Assembly: GCA_029891385.1 (NCBI GenBank)
Contig: CM057228.1
Span: 86,044,964 to 86,108,963, forward strand
DNA from: Erythroxylum novogranatense
Taxonomy: Eukaryota; Streptophyta; Magnoliopsida; Malpighiales; Erythroxylaceae
Direction of reading: 5' to 3'
Length of the DNA stretch: 64,000 bases
The notes below the pieces were generated by a model. The model ran no database searches, was not told where the DNA came from, and was given only the letters and a program-made list of their open reading frames with translations. Positions 1 to 11,350 of this stretch are shown one piece after another. The number at the start of each line of letters is the position of its first letter. Positions within the stretch are counted from its first letter, which is position 1. A program made the position numbers and the translations under genes.

Positions 1-718
1 AGGCAACACTATTAGAGACATATCCACAAAATTTGAATCAATAGTCTTATGCCTAATTTTCTTCCTCTTATGTTCAGGTAGAGCAACCTTAGTAAGACAC
101 CCCATATTTTCAAAAAACGCAAGTTAAGTGGATAACTTTTTGAAATTTCATACCGAGTTTGATCTAGTTTCTTATGAGGAACTCTGTTGAGAACATAACA
201 AGCTGAAAGAATAGCTTCTCCCTATATAAAATTAGGTAATCCTAAGGAAATCAACATTGCATTCATTATGTCCTTGAGTGTACGATTTTTTTCTCTGCTA
301 TTCCGTATTGTTTAGGAATATAAGGGGCTAAAAGCTCATGAATAATACCAACTTTTTCATAAAAATTAGCAAGAAAATCATTACTATACTCACCATCTTA
401 ATCAAACCTTAATCTCTTAATTTTTCTTTCCAATTGATTCTCAACCTCAGCTTTGTATTTCATAAACATTTCCTCTGTATCACTTTTATTTTTCAATAAG
501 TAAATCTTAGTAAATCTAGAACAATAATCCACAAAGGTAGTATAATATCTCATGCCTTCTTTACTCATACAATTCTCAAAATCACCCAAGTCTGTGTGAA
601 CTAAGTCCAAAAATTGTGACTCTCTCTCGATCACTGATTTAAAAGGTATCTTAGAGTATTTAGCCTCAATATAAATTTGACATTTTTTCATTTCATTAGT
701 GATTTGGTTAGGTAACAA
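1..718 (-). pseudogene. Copia integrase core, broken
   Basis: This is the catalytic part of a retroviral-type integrase (rve domain), which joins element DNA to the host chromosome. From about 718 downwards one reads the LVHTDLGD motif (first catalytic Asp) and the FVDYCSRFTKIYLL strand. The second Asp lies in RLRFD near 400, directly followed by a stop, and DGEYSND continues after the stop. A glutamate in GIAEKKNRT, further left, fits the third catalytic position. Stops at about 397 and in the 180-230 region abolish function. The polarity and motif spacing are typical of Copia pol. Confidence 0.75.
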
Positions 719-727
719 GTTTGAGTT

Positions 728-1249
728 TTACATCCTCTTAATTGACTTCACATTCACATGCCCATGTCTAGAGTGTCGTAGGTCTAAAGACTCAACAATA
801 TAAGCAAAAGAAATAGATGCATTCATTTCAACATCAAGTACAGATAAGCCTCCATTACAAAACCCTTCCAAAACAAAGTTCCCATTCTTAGACAAAACTA
901 GCTTATTAGAGTCAAAGGTCAGTTTAACTCCGGCTTTATAAAGCAACGCACTAGAAATCAAGTTTCTACGTACATCAGGAACAAATAAAACATTTTCTAA
1001 AACCAATACACTTCCATAAGTGAGTTTGAGAGTGACCTTCCCAACTCCTTGGACAAGAACTTTCATGGAGTTGCCTATGTATACGAATTCACCATCAGTA
1101 GCATCATTAAACTCCTTAAATAGGTCCTTATTAGTGTAAATGTGGTGTGTACCTCTTGTGTCAACGATCCATTTGACCAAATTTCCAGTAAGCTTGACTT
1201 CGAACACCATAGCAATAATGACCTCCTTGTTATTACCAGTTTCAACCAT
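728..1249 (-). pseudogene. Copia aspartic protease and GAG-pre-integrase segment
   Basis: The open stretch encodes about 173 residues. The protease core reads WIVDTRGTHHI, where Copia elements normally have D-S/T-G; here an Arg is wedged between Thr and Gly, so the catalytic triad is probably destroyed. Downstream come the strand VLENVLFVPDVRRNLIS and the HSRHGHVNVKSIKRM region, the histidine part of the GAG-pre-integrase zinc-binding domain. A stop precedes the integrase segment. It would have cleaved the Gag-Pol polyprotein in virus-like particles. Family assignment is secure; activity is not expected. Confidence 0.75.
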
Positions 1250-2201
1250 ATTAGCTTGAGGCTGACCAAAACTCTTCTGGTCACCCCGTTGGTACCCTAT
1301 CTGATTTCCTTTCTCGAGCTTTCGAGGTTTTTGTCCTTGGCCTTTCGTCTCATAGTTGATTCTAACTTGACAATTAGTAGTAGGATGGCCTGGCTTGTGG
1401 CACTACCAACAGTCACCATCAATCGTTTTATGCTTAAACTAACCCTGCTTGTTATTGAAAGGCCTGTTTTGTCCATCTTTTTTTTTTGAAGTTATCGTCA
1501 TTTCTATATTCTACCATATAAGCCTTAACAGCAGGGACAAGGGTGAGTGTTTTGTTCTTATCTTGTGTACGGTTGACATCCTCAATCTTTATATGTCCTA
1601 TCAACTCATGAAGCTTCATGTTTTTCTTCTTATGTCTCAACAGGTTTTTGTACTCATTCCATGAGGTAGATAGTTTCTCAATAAGGGCATTAGCTTGAAA
1701 CAACTAACACATGTTCATAACCTTGGCAAGGATTTCAACAACTAGATTTTCAAACTCATGTAGTTGGTCCATAATAGGCTTAACATCAATAATAGTAATT
1801 TTTAACAACTTAATAACAACATATATCTTAGTATTGACATCATTCGTCCCATATTACACTTCTAAAGCATCCTAAATTTCCTTAGTAGTTTTGTACTTAT
1901 AGTAGATATCAAACAAAGAGTTGATCATATGGTTGAGTAACACTCCCCCAACAGTACGGTTATCCTTAGTAGTCTTAGGGTTAGTATTGTCACTAGGAAT
2001 CTTTTGAAATAGTACATAATCCATTTCGTATTATTGAAAGTAAAATGAAATTTTGTTAGACCATCGTTTAAAATTTCTCTCGTCTGGAGGCTCTAATCCA
2101 GTTAGATCAGGTATAATTTTTGGGGCTATGGTGATAGGAACTGAACCTATATAGGAAATAGTAAGTGTAGAACATATGTTGATCTCATTTACAGGTGACA
2201 T
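1250..2201 (-). pseudogene. Copia gag, broken
   Basis: Translation of the minus strand from the ATG at 2201 gives a Gag-like N-terminus (MSPVNEIN) and a UBN2-type nucleocapsid region, recognisable in ERNFKRWSNKISFYF, then ALIEKLSTSWNEYKNLLRHK near 1640-1700 and a basic linker. A CCHC zinc knuckle (CHKPGHPTTNC, CX2CX4HX4C) lies at about 1367-1414 but carries a TAG stop at 1403-1405 between its first two cysteines. Several other stops (near 2030, 1870 and 1700) show it is dead. Gag would package element RNA. Confidence 0.7.
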
Positions 2202-2279
2202 ATTAAATCCAAAAACAAAAATGTCTCATACAAAATAATCAAATAATATGAAAAAAACAACATTGTATTCCGACTTCTA

Positions 2280-2869
2280 CCAAATTAAATACTCAACAAC
2301 AAAATCGCAGTAATTTCCAACAAATGATAGCAACACAATAATTTTCCGACTTAGGTTGTTAGTGGAAGTAGCAATAATAATTAAAATGGAACAACTTATC
2401 TGAAATACAAGGCATTATGAAAAATTACTACCCTAAGTCAAAAATTTTCCCTCTATGGTGCAACAAGACAACGAGATCTGACCCTAGGGTTAATTCCTTT
2501 TTACCAGCTTCGGTGCACTCTAAAGGGTATAGTGGGAACTGTCTCCGAACCTAAAGGAAGGCAGATAAATGCAGAATTTGTGCTAAGACAAAATACGTGT
2601 ATAAGGTATTTGTATGTAAAGAAAAATGCTTGAGTTGGATGGAGCAAATAAAGACACGTGAGAGAAGAAAAATAGAGAAAATGAGCAGTGTTCAACGGTC
2701 TCATTATTGAGCAGATGCATGACTCCTATATATAACAAAAACAATGTATACATTGGCAATAGGAGAAATGAATGTTGGAGCATAATAATGGCAAAACATT
2801 ATCACTGTTAAAGGTTAATAATGAGGTTGACAATCGTAGGGTCCAAGTTATGGACCAATAACACTAACA
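2280..2869 (-). repeat. Putative 5' LTR and leader of the minus-strand Copia element
   Basis: On the minus strand the segment opens TGTTAG at 2869, has a TATA box at 2734-2727 and a pyrimidine-rich stretch after it, and runs towards the gag start at 2201. No second LTR copy is in the window and no clean tRNA primer site is visible, so the inner LTR boundary is not resolved; the left limit given is approximate. Confidence 0.45.
2727..2734 (-). promoter_or_regulatory. TATA box of Copia LTR
   Basis: TATATATA reads on the minus strand about 135 bp inside the LTR start, followed by a CT-rich region, the usual U3/R arrangement. Confidence 0.5.
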
Positions 2870-4035
2870 TAATGAGGAAGGAAATTTATTCAGCTCGCCA
2901 AGAGTATGATGAATCACTGTATGACTACTGGAACCGCTTCCAAGACTTACTATCAAGATGCCCCCATCACCAAATTCCTGATGAGCAATTGGTGCAATAT
3001 TTCTATGATGGGTTGAAGAGTCAAGAGAAAGGTACATCGGACGCTGCATCTGGAGGATCCTTGATTGATCTTACGGCATTGGAAGCATGTGACTTAATCA
3101 AGAAGATGGCCTTAAACCATCAACAGTACTGTATAAGAGATTCTAGAGGAGTGCATGAATTAGGAGCTTTAACAGCTCAAGCCAAAAGGATGGAAAGTCT
3201 GGAAACAAAGGTGGATTCGCTGGAGAACGGGATAACATCATAGTTATCTTGTATCACTGCGGAATTGAAGAACTTGAATGTACATAGCCCATCATCTTCA
3301 ATGGATCTTACCACACCCAGTTGTGATACTTGTGGGTCGGTGATTCACATATCAAGTGTATGCCCTGGAAGATATGAAGAGGTGTCAGCAGTGTATCCAG
3401 GAAGAACCAATCAGAAGTGGGATCCATACTCCAACACATACAATGATGGATGGAAGGCTAATCCAAGATTCAGTTGGAGGAATGAAGAGGGCAGGGCTCC
3501 AAACAGATTTCCACAAGGGGGAGGAGCTGGTACTTCCACTAACCAGTTCCCCAATCAACAACAAGCCCTAATGGTCCCACCAAAGGAAGACACCAACCAA
3601 TTGTTTCATAACAAGATGACTCTGATAAAGGAAGAGAGGGATTCTAACTTTAATCAGTTTAATGCCATTGCTTATCTTATTCAACAGGATTCTTCAAAGA
3701 CTGCTGCTAGGTTCAATGCTTTGGAGAAAAGAATGGAACAATGGGAAACCAAATCAGAGAACATTAACTCATATGTCACTCAATTGTCCAACAACATGAG
3801 TGAGAATCAAGCAAGAAGCAGTAGGACGATTCCTTCAAATACCGTGATGAATCCGAAGAGCCTCAATGCAATTACCCTCCGAGGTGGGAAACAAATGAGG
3901 TTTAATCCTCAAGAAGAAGAAGAGGCATGTGATGAGGAGATTGAGAGTGAAGAAGTGCCTCCACCCAAGGAGAAAATCAAGCAATCTGAAAGTGTGAAGG
4001 AAGAAGAATTATTGAAGGAAAAGAAGCCTGTCTAA
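2870..4035 (+). pseudogene. Athila-type gag, 5'-truncated
   Basis: The retrotrans_gag domain begins abruptly at RKEIYSARQEYDESL and includes YWNRFQDLLSRCPHHQIP and QYFYDGL, features of plant Athila/Tat Gag. After a TAG at 3241-3243 the same frame resumes with a CCHC knuckle, CDTCGSVIHISSVC (about 3320-3361), then a Gln/Asn-rich linker, a coiled-coil-like segment (about 3600-3800) and the NAITLRGGK motif near 3868 that precedes protease in this group. A TAA at 4033 ends the run. Gag forms the particle and binds RNA. The missing N-terminus lies beyond the Copia insertion. Confidence 0.8.
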
Positions 4036-4155
4036 AAAAATAAAGGAGCTACTTCAGAGAGTTCCAAGGACCAAGCTGAACATGGAGAATCAAGCAAGCA
4101 AGACGGCAAAGGTAAGGAGGTAAGTCTTCAAGACCTTTCTTTTCCAAATTCATAT

Positions 4156-5136
4156 TTGATGAGCAAGCATATGAATGAGATTAAGCATGAAAAAGAAATC
4201 ATTGATTTGTTTAGAAAAGTAGAGGTAAATATTCCCTTGCTTGATTTAGTGAAGAGAGTTCCGGCCTATGCTAAATATCTTAAGGACTTGTGCACCAATA
4301 AGAGAAAGTTTAGGCCAAATGAGAGAGTCCAAGTGAGCTCTAATGTGTCAGCCCTGTTTAAACCTCAAATACCTGTGAAATGTCAAGACCTTGGATCTTT
4401 CACCATTCCATGCATCATAGGGAAGGTAACTATAGGAAGAACTTTGTTAGATCTGGGGGCGAAGATTAATATGATGCTAAAATCTGTCTATCAATCCTTA
4501 GGAGTTAAATGTTTAAAACCCACATCTGTTGTCCTACAATTGGCTGATAGATCATTTAGGCATCTAGGGGGCATAATTGAGGACATCTTGGTCCAGGTAA
4601 AGGGTTTAGTATTTCCTGCTGATTTTTATGTACTTTATATGTCTTCTAAAGTTGTGTAGGATACTTCTTTAATTCTCGAGCGACCCTTTCTGCGTACAAT
4701 AAGCACCATGATCAGCATGAAGGAAGGTAAGATCACCATGGAGGTAGGTGACCAACAGGTAAGTTTCAACATGTATGAAGTAATGAAACATCCTCATGAG
4801 GATTATTCACTTTTGGGTGTGAATATGATTAATTTAGCTATGGATGATGCCTGCCATAAATATAAGTTGCAAAAGAATTCTTTGGATGCTGGATTACATT
4901 CACTTGATCTTGGAAAAAGGTTTTCTGTCCATGTTTCAGGGAAGCAGGAAGGATTGGCCACAACTACTTACTGGGAGACAGACTCCACATCAGAAGACAA
5001 AGGGAGTGATCTCTTTTCTCTTGAACTTCATAAATTGATCCCTTTTGTTGTGCAGCCTCCTGTGCTTGAGCTCAACCCCTTACCCACTACTTTAAAGTAT
5101 GCCTTTCTTGAATCTAATGAGTGTTACCTATCATAA
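4156..5136 (+). pseudogene. Athila-type protease and protease-RT linker
   Basis: The first 167 codons hold the retropepsin fold: FTIPCIIGKVTIGRTLLDLGAKINMM, with DLGA in place of the DS/TGA seen in other families, as is usual for Athila. A TAG at 4657 interrupts the domain; the same frame then continues through LERPFLRT and the KEGKITMEVG strand. The second open stretch (4708-5136) is a linker rich in acidic residues ending [13 protein letters not shown], the usual lead-in to RT. A one-base shift at about 5130 joins it to the RT frame. Confidence 0.75.
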
Positions 5137-6600
5137 TTGCCAGTACCTTGTCCCATATTGAGGAAGAGAGATTCATGAATGTTTTGAGGGAACACAAGAG
5201 AGCTATAAGGTGGACTTTAGCAGATATACCCGACATTTCCCCAGCTATTTGCACACATAGGATCTTATTGAGTGAAGGGTCAAAATTAGTGAGGCAACCT
5301 CAAAGAAGACTAAACCCACTTATGTTAGATGAGGTGAAGAAGGAAATCATGAAGTTGTTGAGTGTAGGGATAATATATCCCATTTCTGATAGTGAGTGGG
5401 TTAGTCCAATACATGTAGTGCCAAAAAAGAGTGGGATAACGATGGTAAAAAATGATAGAGATGAGCTTATTCCTACCAGAGTGCAGAATTCGTGGCGTGT
5501 GTGTATAAATTATAGACAATTAAATGATGCCACAAGAAAAGACCATTTTCCACTCCCTTTTATTGATCAAATGCTTGAAAGGCTTGTGTGCAAATCACAT
5601 TACTGTTTTTTGGATGGTTTCTCTAGGTACTTTCAAGTACTCATTGCACCAGAGGACCAAGACAAAACCATCTTTACATGTACTTTTGGCACCTTTGCAT
5701 ATCGAATGATGCCTTTTGGTTTATGTAATGGCCCAGGAACTTTTCAGCGTTGCATGATGGCTGTTTTCTGTGAATTTTCAAAAGAATATATGAAAGTATT
5801 TATAGATGATTTCACAGTGTATGGTGATTCTTTTGATGCTTGCTTTTTCAGTCTTGCAAAAGTTTTACAAAGATGCAGTGAAAAGAATTTGATTTTGAAC
5901 TTTGAGAAATGTCATTTCATGGTCAGTGAAGGAATCGTGCTCGGTCATTTAATTTCTAGCAAAGGGATTGAAGTAGATAAAGCTAAGATTAAGGTTATAT
6001 CTTCTTTGCCTTACCCCGCTTGTGTTCGTGACATAAGATCATTTTTGGGTCATGCAGGATTTTACAGTCGATTCATAAAGGATTTCAGCAAAATTGTGTT
6101 ACCTCTCTCCAAGCTTTTACAAAAAGATGAAAAATTTGAATTTGATGATTCTTGCAAAAATGCCTTTAACATGTTGAAATCAAAACTCATTTCCCCACCT
6201 ATATTAGTTGCTCCTGATTGGAACTTACCTTTTGAGCTTTCATGTGATGCATCCAATTGTGTTGTAGGGGCTATGTTGGGTCAACAGGAGGAGAAACTAC
6301 CAAGAGTTATCGCATATGCCTCCAAAACACTGGATCCATCTCAAATCATCTACACAACAATTGAAAAAGAGCTGTTTGCAGTAGTTTTTGCTTTGGAAAA
6401 TTTTAGGCAATATTTGTTAAACTCATATGTTACCATTTTTACTGATCATGCAGCTGTTCGGTATCTCCTCAAGAAACTACAATCGAAGCCTAGACTGATA
6501 CGGTGGGCATTGCTACTCCAAGAATTTGATATCGAGATATAGGATTGAGCGGGAGCGGCAAACCATGTAGCTGACCATTTGAGCAGGCTACCGAATGAAA
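5121..6600 (+). pseudogene. Athila-type reverse transcriptase and RNase H
   Basis: A 473-codon open stretch covers RT and most of RNase H. RT landmarks in order: [14 protein letters not shown] lead-in, [69 protein letters not shown], and the polymerase box [10 protein letters not shown] at about 5798-5827, whose Asp pair is intact. RNase H is shown by [34 protein letters not shown] and [14 protein letters not shown] at 6541 cuts it just before NHVADHLSRL, the normal end of RNase H. It would copy element RNA to DNA in the cytoplasm. This is the best preserved part of the element. Confidence 0.85.
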
Positions 6601-6779
6601 CACAGGGAGTAGATTCTTCCGAACTTATCTGTGATTTATTTCCTAATTCAGTTTTATGTGCTTCAGTTTTTAAAGAACCTTGGTATGCACATATTATCAA
6701 TTACCTCATATCTAGACTCACTCCTCCTTTTATGTCTCAGGCACAAGCTCAGAAGCTAAAGAGTGAAGCTTGACATTAT

Positions 6780-7933
6780 ATCTAGGATGCTCCTCATCTG
6801 TGGAGAATGTGCAGTGACCAGGTAATCTAAAAATGTGTGCCTCATGAGGAATTTGATGCTGTAATTTCAGCTTGTCATTTAATGGTTTGTGGTGGGCATT
6901 TCAGTGCAAGGAGAACATCTAGGAAAATTCTAGATTATGGTTTTTATTGGCCTACACTTTTTAAAGATTCATTTAACTTTTGTCGATCATGTGATAAATG
7001 TCAACGATTTGGAGGATTAGGAAAGCGACATGAAATGCCACAACAAACTCTTTTATTTTGCCAAATCTTTGATGTTTGGGGAATTGATTTCATGGGCCCA
7101 TTTCCTCCGTCTTTTGGCTTTGTGTATATCCTTTTAGCTGTTGATTATGTGTCCAAATGGATAGAGGCTGTTCCTACTAGAAAAGATGATGCCCAAGTCG
7201 TATCCAATTCCTTAAGTCCAACATTTTTTGCCGATTTGGCATACCTAAAGCTGTGGTTAGTGATAGAGGAACACATTTTTGTAATCGAATCGTTGCTAAC
7301 CTATTTTTCAAATTTGGGGTCACTCACAAAGTCTCCACTGCATACCATCCACAAACTAATGGACAAGCTGAAGTTTCAAATAGAGAGGTGAAGCTCATTT
7401 TGGAGAAAATAGTGAAGCCATCAAAGAAGAATTGGAGCTTTCGCCTCGAGGAAGCACTATGGGCATATCAGACTGCTTATAAATCCCCAATAAGCATGTC
7501 CCCTTATCGCTTGATTTATGGAAAGGCTTGCCATATGCCTGTAGAACTGGAACATAAAGCATGTTGGGCAGTTAAACAATGCAATATGGACTTGGAATCT
7601 TCCGATATGGAGAGGAAGCTGCAACTTCAAGAGCTAGAGGAGTTGAGGTTAGAGGCATATGAATAGTCTCGACTCTACAAGGAAAAGGAAAAATTGATGC
7701 ATGATAAGATCCTTCAGAGGAAAAGTTTCAAGGAAGGGGACAAAGTCCTATTATTCAAGGCTCGGTTCGCTTTCAAACATGGAAATTTCAATACTTGTTG
7801 GGATGGACCGTATTTGGTCACGAAAGTGCACAACTTTGATATGGTAGAACTTGTACATGAAGAAAATGGAACACGACTCAAGGTGAATGGCCATTTTTTG
7901 AAGCCTTATCATGAGAACCAAAAACCACCATAA
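6780..7933 (+). pseudogene. Athila-type integrase, frameshifted
   Basis: The HHCC zinc domain is present (CHLMVCGGHFSARRT, then CDKCQ near 6992-7006). The catalytic core has Asp in GIDFMGPFP (about 7081), Asp in VSDRGTHF (about 7256) and Glu in [10 protein letters not shown] (about 7360), all three acidic residues kept, but a frameshift near 7210-7255 separates the first from the others. A TAG at 7664 breaks the C-terminal part, which resumes at 7694 with FKEGDKVLLFKARF and ends VNGHFLKPYHENQ, as in Athila integrases lacking a chromodomain. Confidence 0.8.
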
Positions 7934-9392
7934 ATATCAGGTTCTTTCTCTCCTTCACTTGTTTCTTTACTTTTCAGTTTTGGATGTACTGTCTTTCTTA
8001 ACAAGTATGGAGGAGAACCATCTCGATAGATAGCTTGTTTTATTTTTCTTTCACTTTCTAATAAAGCTACCTTTTGTCTCTTCATGCCTTTATCTGTGTT
8101 TAAATTTTTGCTTCATTTTCATTGAGGACAATGTGTTGATTAAGCGTGGGGGAGCTGTTCCCATTTTGTTACTCTTGTTATGCTCCATGTTGACACTTTT
8201 GATGTGTGTGTTAGCCAATCTTGCATAATGTTACAAATTTTTAAACTTGGTAAAAAAAAATTCTGCCATTCTGCTGTTCCTTTAGTGATTCATGCACACA
8301 CGTCGCGATGTACATATTGCACGTTGCGACGTCCACTCTTTTACAGAATGTTTGTGAAAATTTTTCCTCAACTCCAACTTCTTCCACACTAGACTCTTAT
8401 AACTTTTGTTTTTCAAAGACCTTATAAGTTTCAAAGTGGTACTTGAGTTTATGAAAATACCTTCCATTCTTTTAACGATAGTTGGTCTTGGCTAATTTTA
8501 CTTTCGATGTTTTCAACACAAAGTGAATGAAGGCATGCTATCAAAGTAGAACTTTACGTTTTTTAGAATTGAGATTGTTCATTGAGATATTACCCTTGTT
8601 GGAAGGATATTTGAGCCTAATTTTTTTTCTTCAATATTGTGTGCATCTACTTATTTCATCTCTCTAGAACTTGTTTCAATTCTTAATCAAAGCTTTATGG
8701 ACTAGAATTTTGTTTATGTGATAGAGGCATTCTTTCATTTACCCTTTCTCCCAAACACATTCCCATAAACACTTTTCCCTTGCTAGCCCATTGAACTGTC
8801 ATTATTTATGAGCACTTGTATGCAACCCTATATGATGTCAGTAGTTCAATTTTCATATGTTAAAAAAAGTAAATGAAGAAAAAGAAAAGAAAAGAAAGAG
8901 CAAGAACAATTCAAGCAGTGTAAATATAAAAAGTGTCAATATTAGTTTATCTTTTGACATCCAGTTCATAATTTTAGTGCACGTGTTCATATTTTTTCTT
9001 TCTTTCATCCTACCCATTCATCTAGCCCTCCATACATTACAACCCTGAAAAGTCCTCTTGATCTTCAAAATCATAGTTTTTGTAGTGGATAAATAGAACT
9101 GATACAAGCTTATGGTAGAGAATGGATTTAGTAGATTGAGAGTAAAAATATCCTCAATACACGTGAGGAGAGAGCAAACACTTTATCTTGAGTGACATCT
9201 CTTTTGTCCAATCTCTTGGATTGAATTCTTTTAGTGTTTGTTTTATTAGCACTCTTTCAATTTGCTTTGATTGAATTTTGAAAAAGTGATTTGTGCCAAT
9301 TTCCTGTTATTGTTTTGGGCATGGACGAATTTTTCTTTTACACTTGTATCTTTTTGACTCTTATAAACTTTTTCCAGGAGTACAAAGGTCTA
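7934..9392 (+). other. Athila 3' non-coding region between pol and 3' LTR
   Basis: About 1.46 kb with no open frame above 70 codons; the envelope-like gene of some Athila elements is absent or beyond recognition. It contains GCGTGGGGGAG near 8144-8154, a second polypurine-like tract resembling the one at the LTR, the motif pair at 8299-8330, and an A/G-only run at about 8858-8905. Nothing else recognised. Confidence 0.6.
8299..8330 (+). repeat. Pair of CACGTCGCGAT/CACGTTGCGAC motifs
   Basis: Two 11-bp motifs start at 8299 and 8320. The core CGTCGCGACG is palindromic, so the pair can form a stem (CGTCGC at 8301-8306 with GCGACG at 8326-8331). The same motif is arrayed seven times in the LTR at 9658-9819. 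Confidence 0.65.
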
Positions 9393-9406
9393 AGTGTGGG
9401 GGAATT
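9393..9406 (+). promoter_or_regulatory. Polypurine tract of Athila element
   Basis: GTGTGGGGGAATT lies directly before the LTR start at 9407, the position where plus-strand DNA synthesis is primed. AGTGTGGGGGA-type tracts are characteristic of Athila elements. Confidence 0.75.
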
Positions 9407-9657
9407 TGATTGAGCTCAAGTTAATTATATAAATTGGCTACACTTTCATGGCTTTTAATGTACTTTTTGACTCTTAATTTGTGATCTTGTGCTTTAATTA
9501 GTCCCTTGCAGTGAGCTTATATTTTATACAATTTGATAGTGAAATTGTTGCAAATTGACATTAATTCCATTATAATTTTTTTCCAAGGACAATTGATACT
9601 GCAAATTGTTGTTTTATATTGTAGGAAAAAAAGAATCAAAAGGATCAGAAGAGTCAA

Positions 9658-9819
9658 CACGTCGCGGCATATGAAGAAGTCCGCACGTCGCGACATGATA
9701 CAAGCAACACATTGCGGCGCATCAGAGTAACAACGCATCGCGACGCTAATGAATTAACGCGGCGTGGTGAGCGATTCAGAAGAGCACGCCGCGATGTCAA
9801 AGAATCATCTCGCCGCGGC
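9658..9819 (+). repeat. Seven regularly spaced CGTCGCGRC-type motifs in the LTR
   Basis: Eleven-bp motifs begin at 9658, 9684, 9708, 9734, 9758, 9785 and 9809 (steps of 26, 24, 26, 24, 27 and 24 bp). Examples are CACGTCGCGGC, CACGTCGCGAC, CGCATCGCGAC and CTCGCCGCGGC. The 13-16 bp spacers are unrelated to each other and AT-rich, so the motif and its spacing, not the whole unit, are kept. Confidence 0.8.
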
Positions 9820-10460
9820 GAGCAGACGGATATCCAGACTTTATTTGGATAGTTCTCTCATTGTGTGGACCCGACCCGCACCTATCATTTGAAAGGTTGC
9901 TAATTTAGGTCAGAGGAGAGCTTCTTCTGTCGAGCTACACCTTGGAGGCTGAGAGACATGTTTTGACCGAACATTATCAACCTTTCATCTACGACCATCT
10001 CCATCATCTCTACTCCACCGCCGGTCTCTATTGCAACCATGGTTGACATCCGATCTTCAACAGTCGTGAGAGAATCCGGAGTTATGCTTGATGCACTCAT
10101 ATTTTCTTATCTTTTTATACTTTTACACTTAGTTTTTATTCTCATTTGATGTCTAAATCACGTAGCTTACATTGATTTTATCATTTCAAGTGTTTTAGGT
10201 GTCAAATAAAGAAAATCATGCTAAGGAGGGAGATTTAGGACTTTTGGATATCATTTTCAAAGTGAGGAGGTCAAAATACCCTAAGGTGACCAAAGTTGCA
10301 GAAATCCTAATCCTATAAGGAATCCTCCTTCAACTAGGATTTCTACATTTCGGAAGATTCTTGTTCGGCACTGCAAGAAATGGATCCAGGAACAATCTAG
10401 ATGGTCAAGGGACATGTAGATTGGGGGAAATGAAGATTTTTTTTAAAAAAAGTCCTACCC

Positions 10461-10657
10461 TGTAAAGGTCTTAATTTGGCAAGGAAAGAAGAAAACCTAC
10501 TTCTACTTGGAAAAGAAGTCATCTCCTTGTAAAGATCCTAATTCTACAAATAAAGAAAGACCCACTTCTACTTGGAAAAGAAGTCATCTCCTTGTAAAGA
10601 TCTCATGTCTACAAGGAAAGAAATACCTACTTTTACTTGGAAAAGAAATCCTCTCTT
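10461..10657 (+). repeat. Three tandem 65-67 bp units in U3 of the Athila LTR
   Basis: Units start at 10461, 10528 and 10593, each beginning TGTAAAG and containing CTACTTGGAAAAGAA followed by TCCTCTC or CATCTCC. They lie immediately upstream of the TATA box, where tandem enhancer-like repeats are common in LTRs. Confidence 0.8.
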
Positions 10658-10673
10658 ACAAGACCTCCTCCAA

Positions 10674-10681
10674 TATAAATA
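10674..10681 (+). promoter_or_regulatory. TATA box of Athila LTR
   Basis: TATAAATA followed by GGG, just after the tandem U3 repeats; transcription would be expected to start about 30 bp downstream. Confidence 0.6.
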
Positions 10682-11350
10682 GGGTCCTTTAGCATTAGTT
10701 TGGAGATTGACGTTTTCTTTCTTCTTCGGATGTGAATTTCTCTTCTTTTCTTTCTCTTTTACGTTTTTTCTCTCTCCCTAGGTAGAACCTTAGTTTTATT
10801 TCTTTCTATTCTTCTTCTTATACCCAAATTATGCACTATGTTTTCTATTATGATTTTTGGCTTTGTTTTAGTTAGAATTATGAACTAAATTCTCTTTTCC
10901 AATTGTTGAGGCTATTAGCTAAATTCATGGTTGTTTCTATGAGAAGCATGTGCATATAATTGATGAATCTATGATTGGAAATTTGTGCTCTTGATCTGGA
11001 CATGATTGCCAAATTATGCACGTAGATTTGAAGTCATGAATTCAAATTTTGCATGAATAATTTGTATGCTATCTGATTAATTTAATTGCTAGACAATAAA
11101 TTGATTAGGTTAAGTAGCATCAATTAATTAAAATTGAAGCTTGTATGTAGGTTTTAATTAGTTGGATCAAGACATAGGTTAATTTTATGCATGCTAGCTT
11201 TGTTGAAAGTTAACTTAGGTTTAGCAAACTTGATTTTAATCTTAATGCTCTTGTTATTGTGTTGTTCATGCTAGTTTTGGATTAATACATTAACAAGAAG
11301 TTGTTGCATGTCATGCTTGTTTTGAATGCATCTATCTTTGCTTGATGAAC

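Larger units (their letters stand above)
1..2869 (-). mobile_element. Copia LTR retrotransposon, 5' part, degraded
   Basis: Read on the minus strand, an LTR-like segment with a TATA box, a gag start at 2201, a zinc knuckle, an aspartic protease, a GAG-pre-integrase region and an integrase core follow in Ty1/copia order; RT would lie left of the window. Many in-frame stops make it inactive. The right edge is set at 2869 because the minus strand begins TGTTAGTG there and the neighbouring gypsy gag becomes recognisable immediately to the right, so this element probably inserted into that gag. The left end and the TSD cannot be seen. Confidence 0.8.
9407..11350 (+). repeat. Athila 3' LTR, first segment
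   Basis: It starts TGATTGAGCTC right after the polypurine tract and is interrupted after 11350 by element A. It contains a seven-motif CpG array, three tandem 65-67 bp units, a TATA box and a T-rich downstream region. No coding potential. The LTR resumes at 40166 after the duplicated TGAAC. Confidence 0.8.

Noticed and set aside
2501..2783. Two hydrophobic minus-strand open frames in the Copia LTR
   Set aside because: They overlap the TATA box and leader of the LTR and are Phe/Leu/Ser-rich because of its CT-rich strand.
9658..9819. CRISPR-like array (regular short motifs with unrelated spacers)
   Set aside because: Plant nuclear DNA, motifs only 11 bp and variable, spacers 13-16 bp, no cas genes; it is an LTR motif array.
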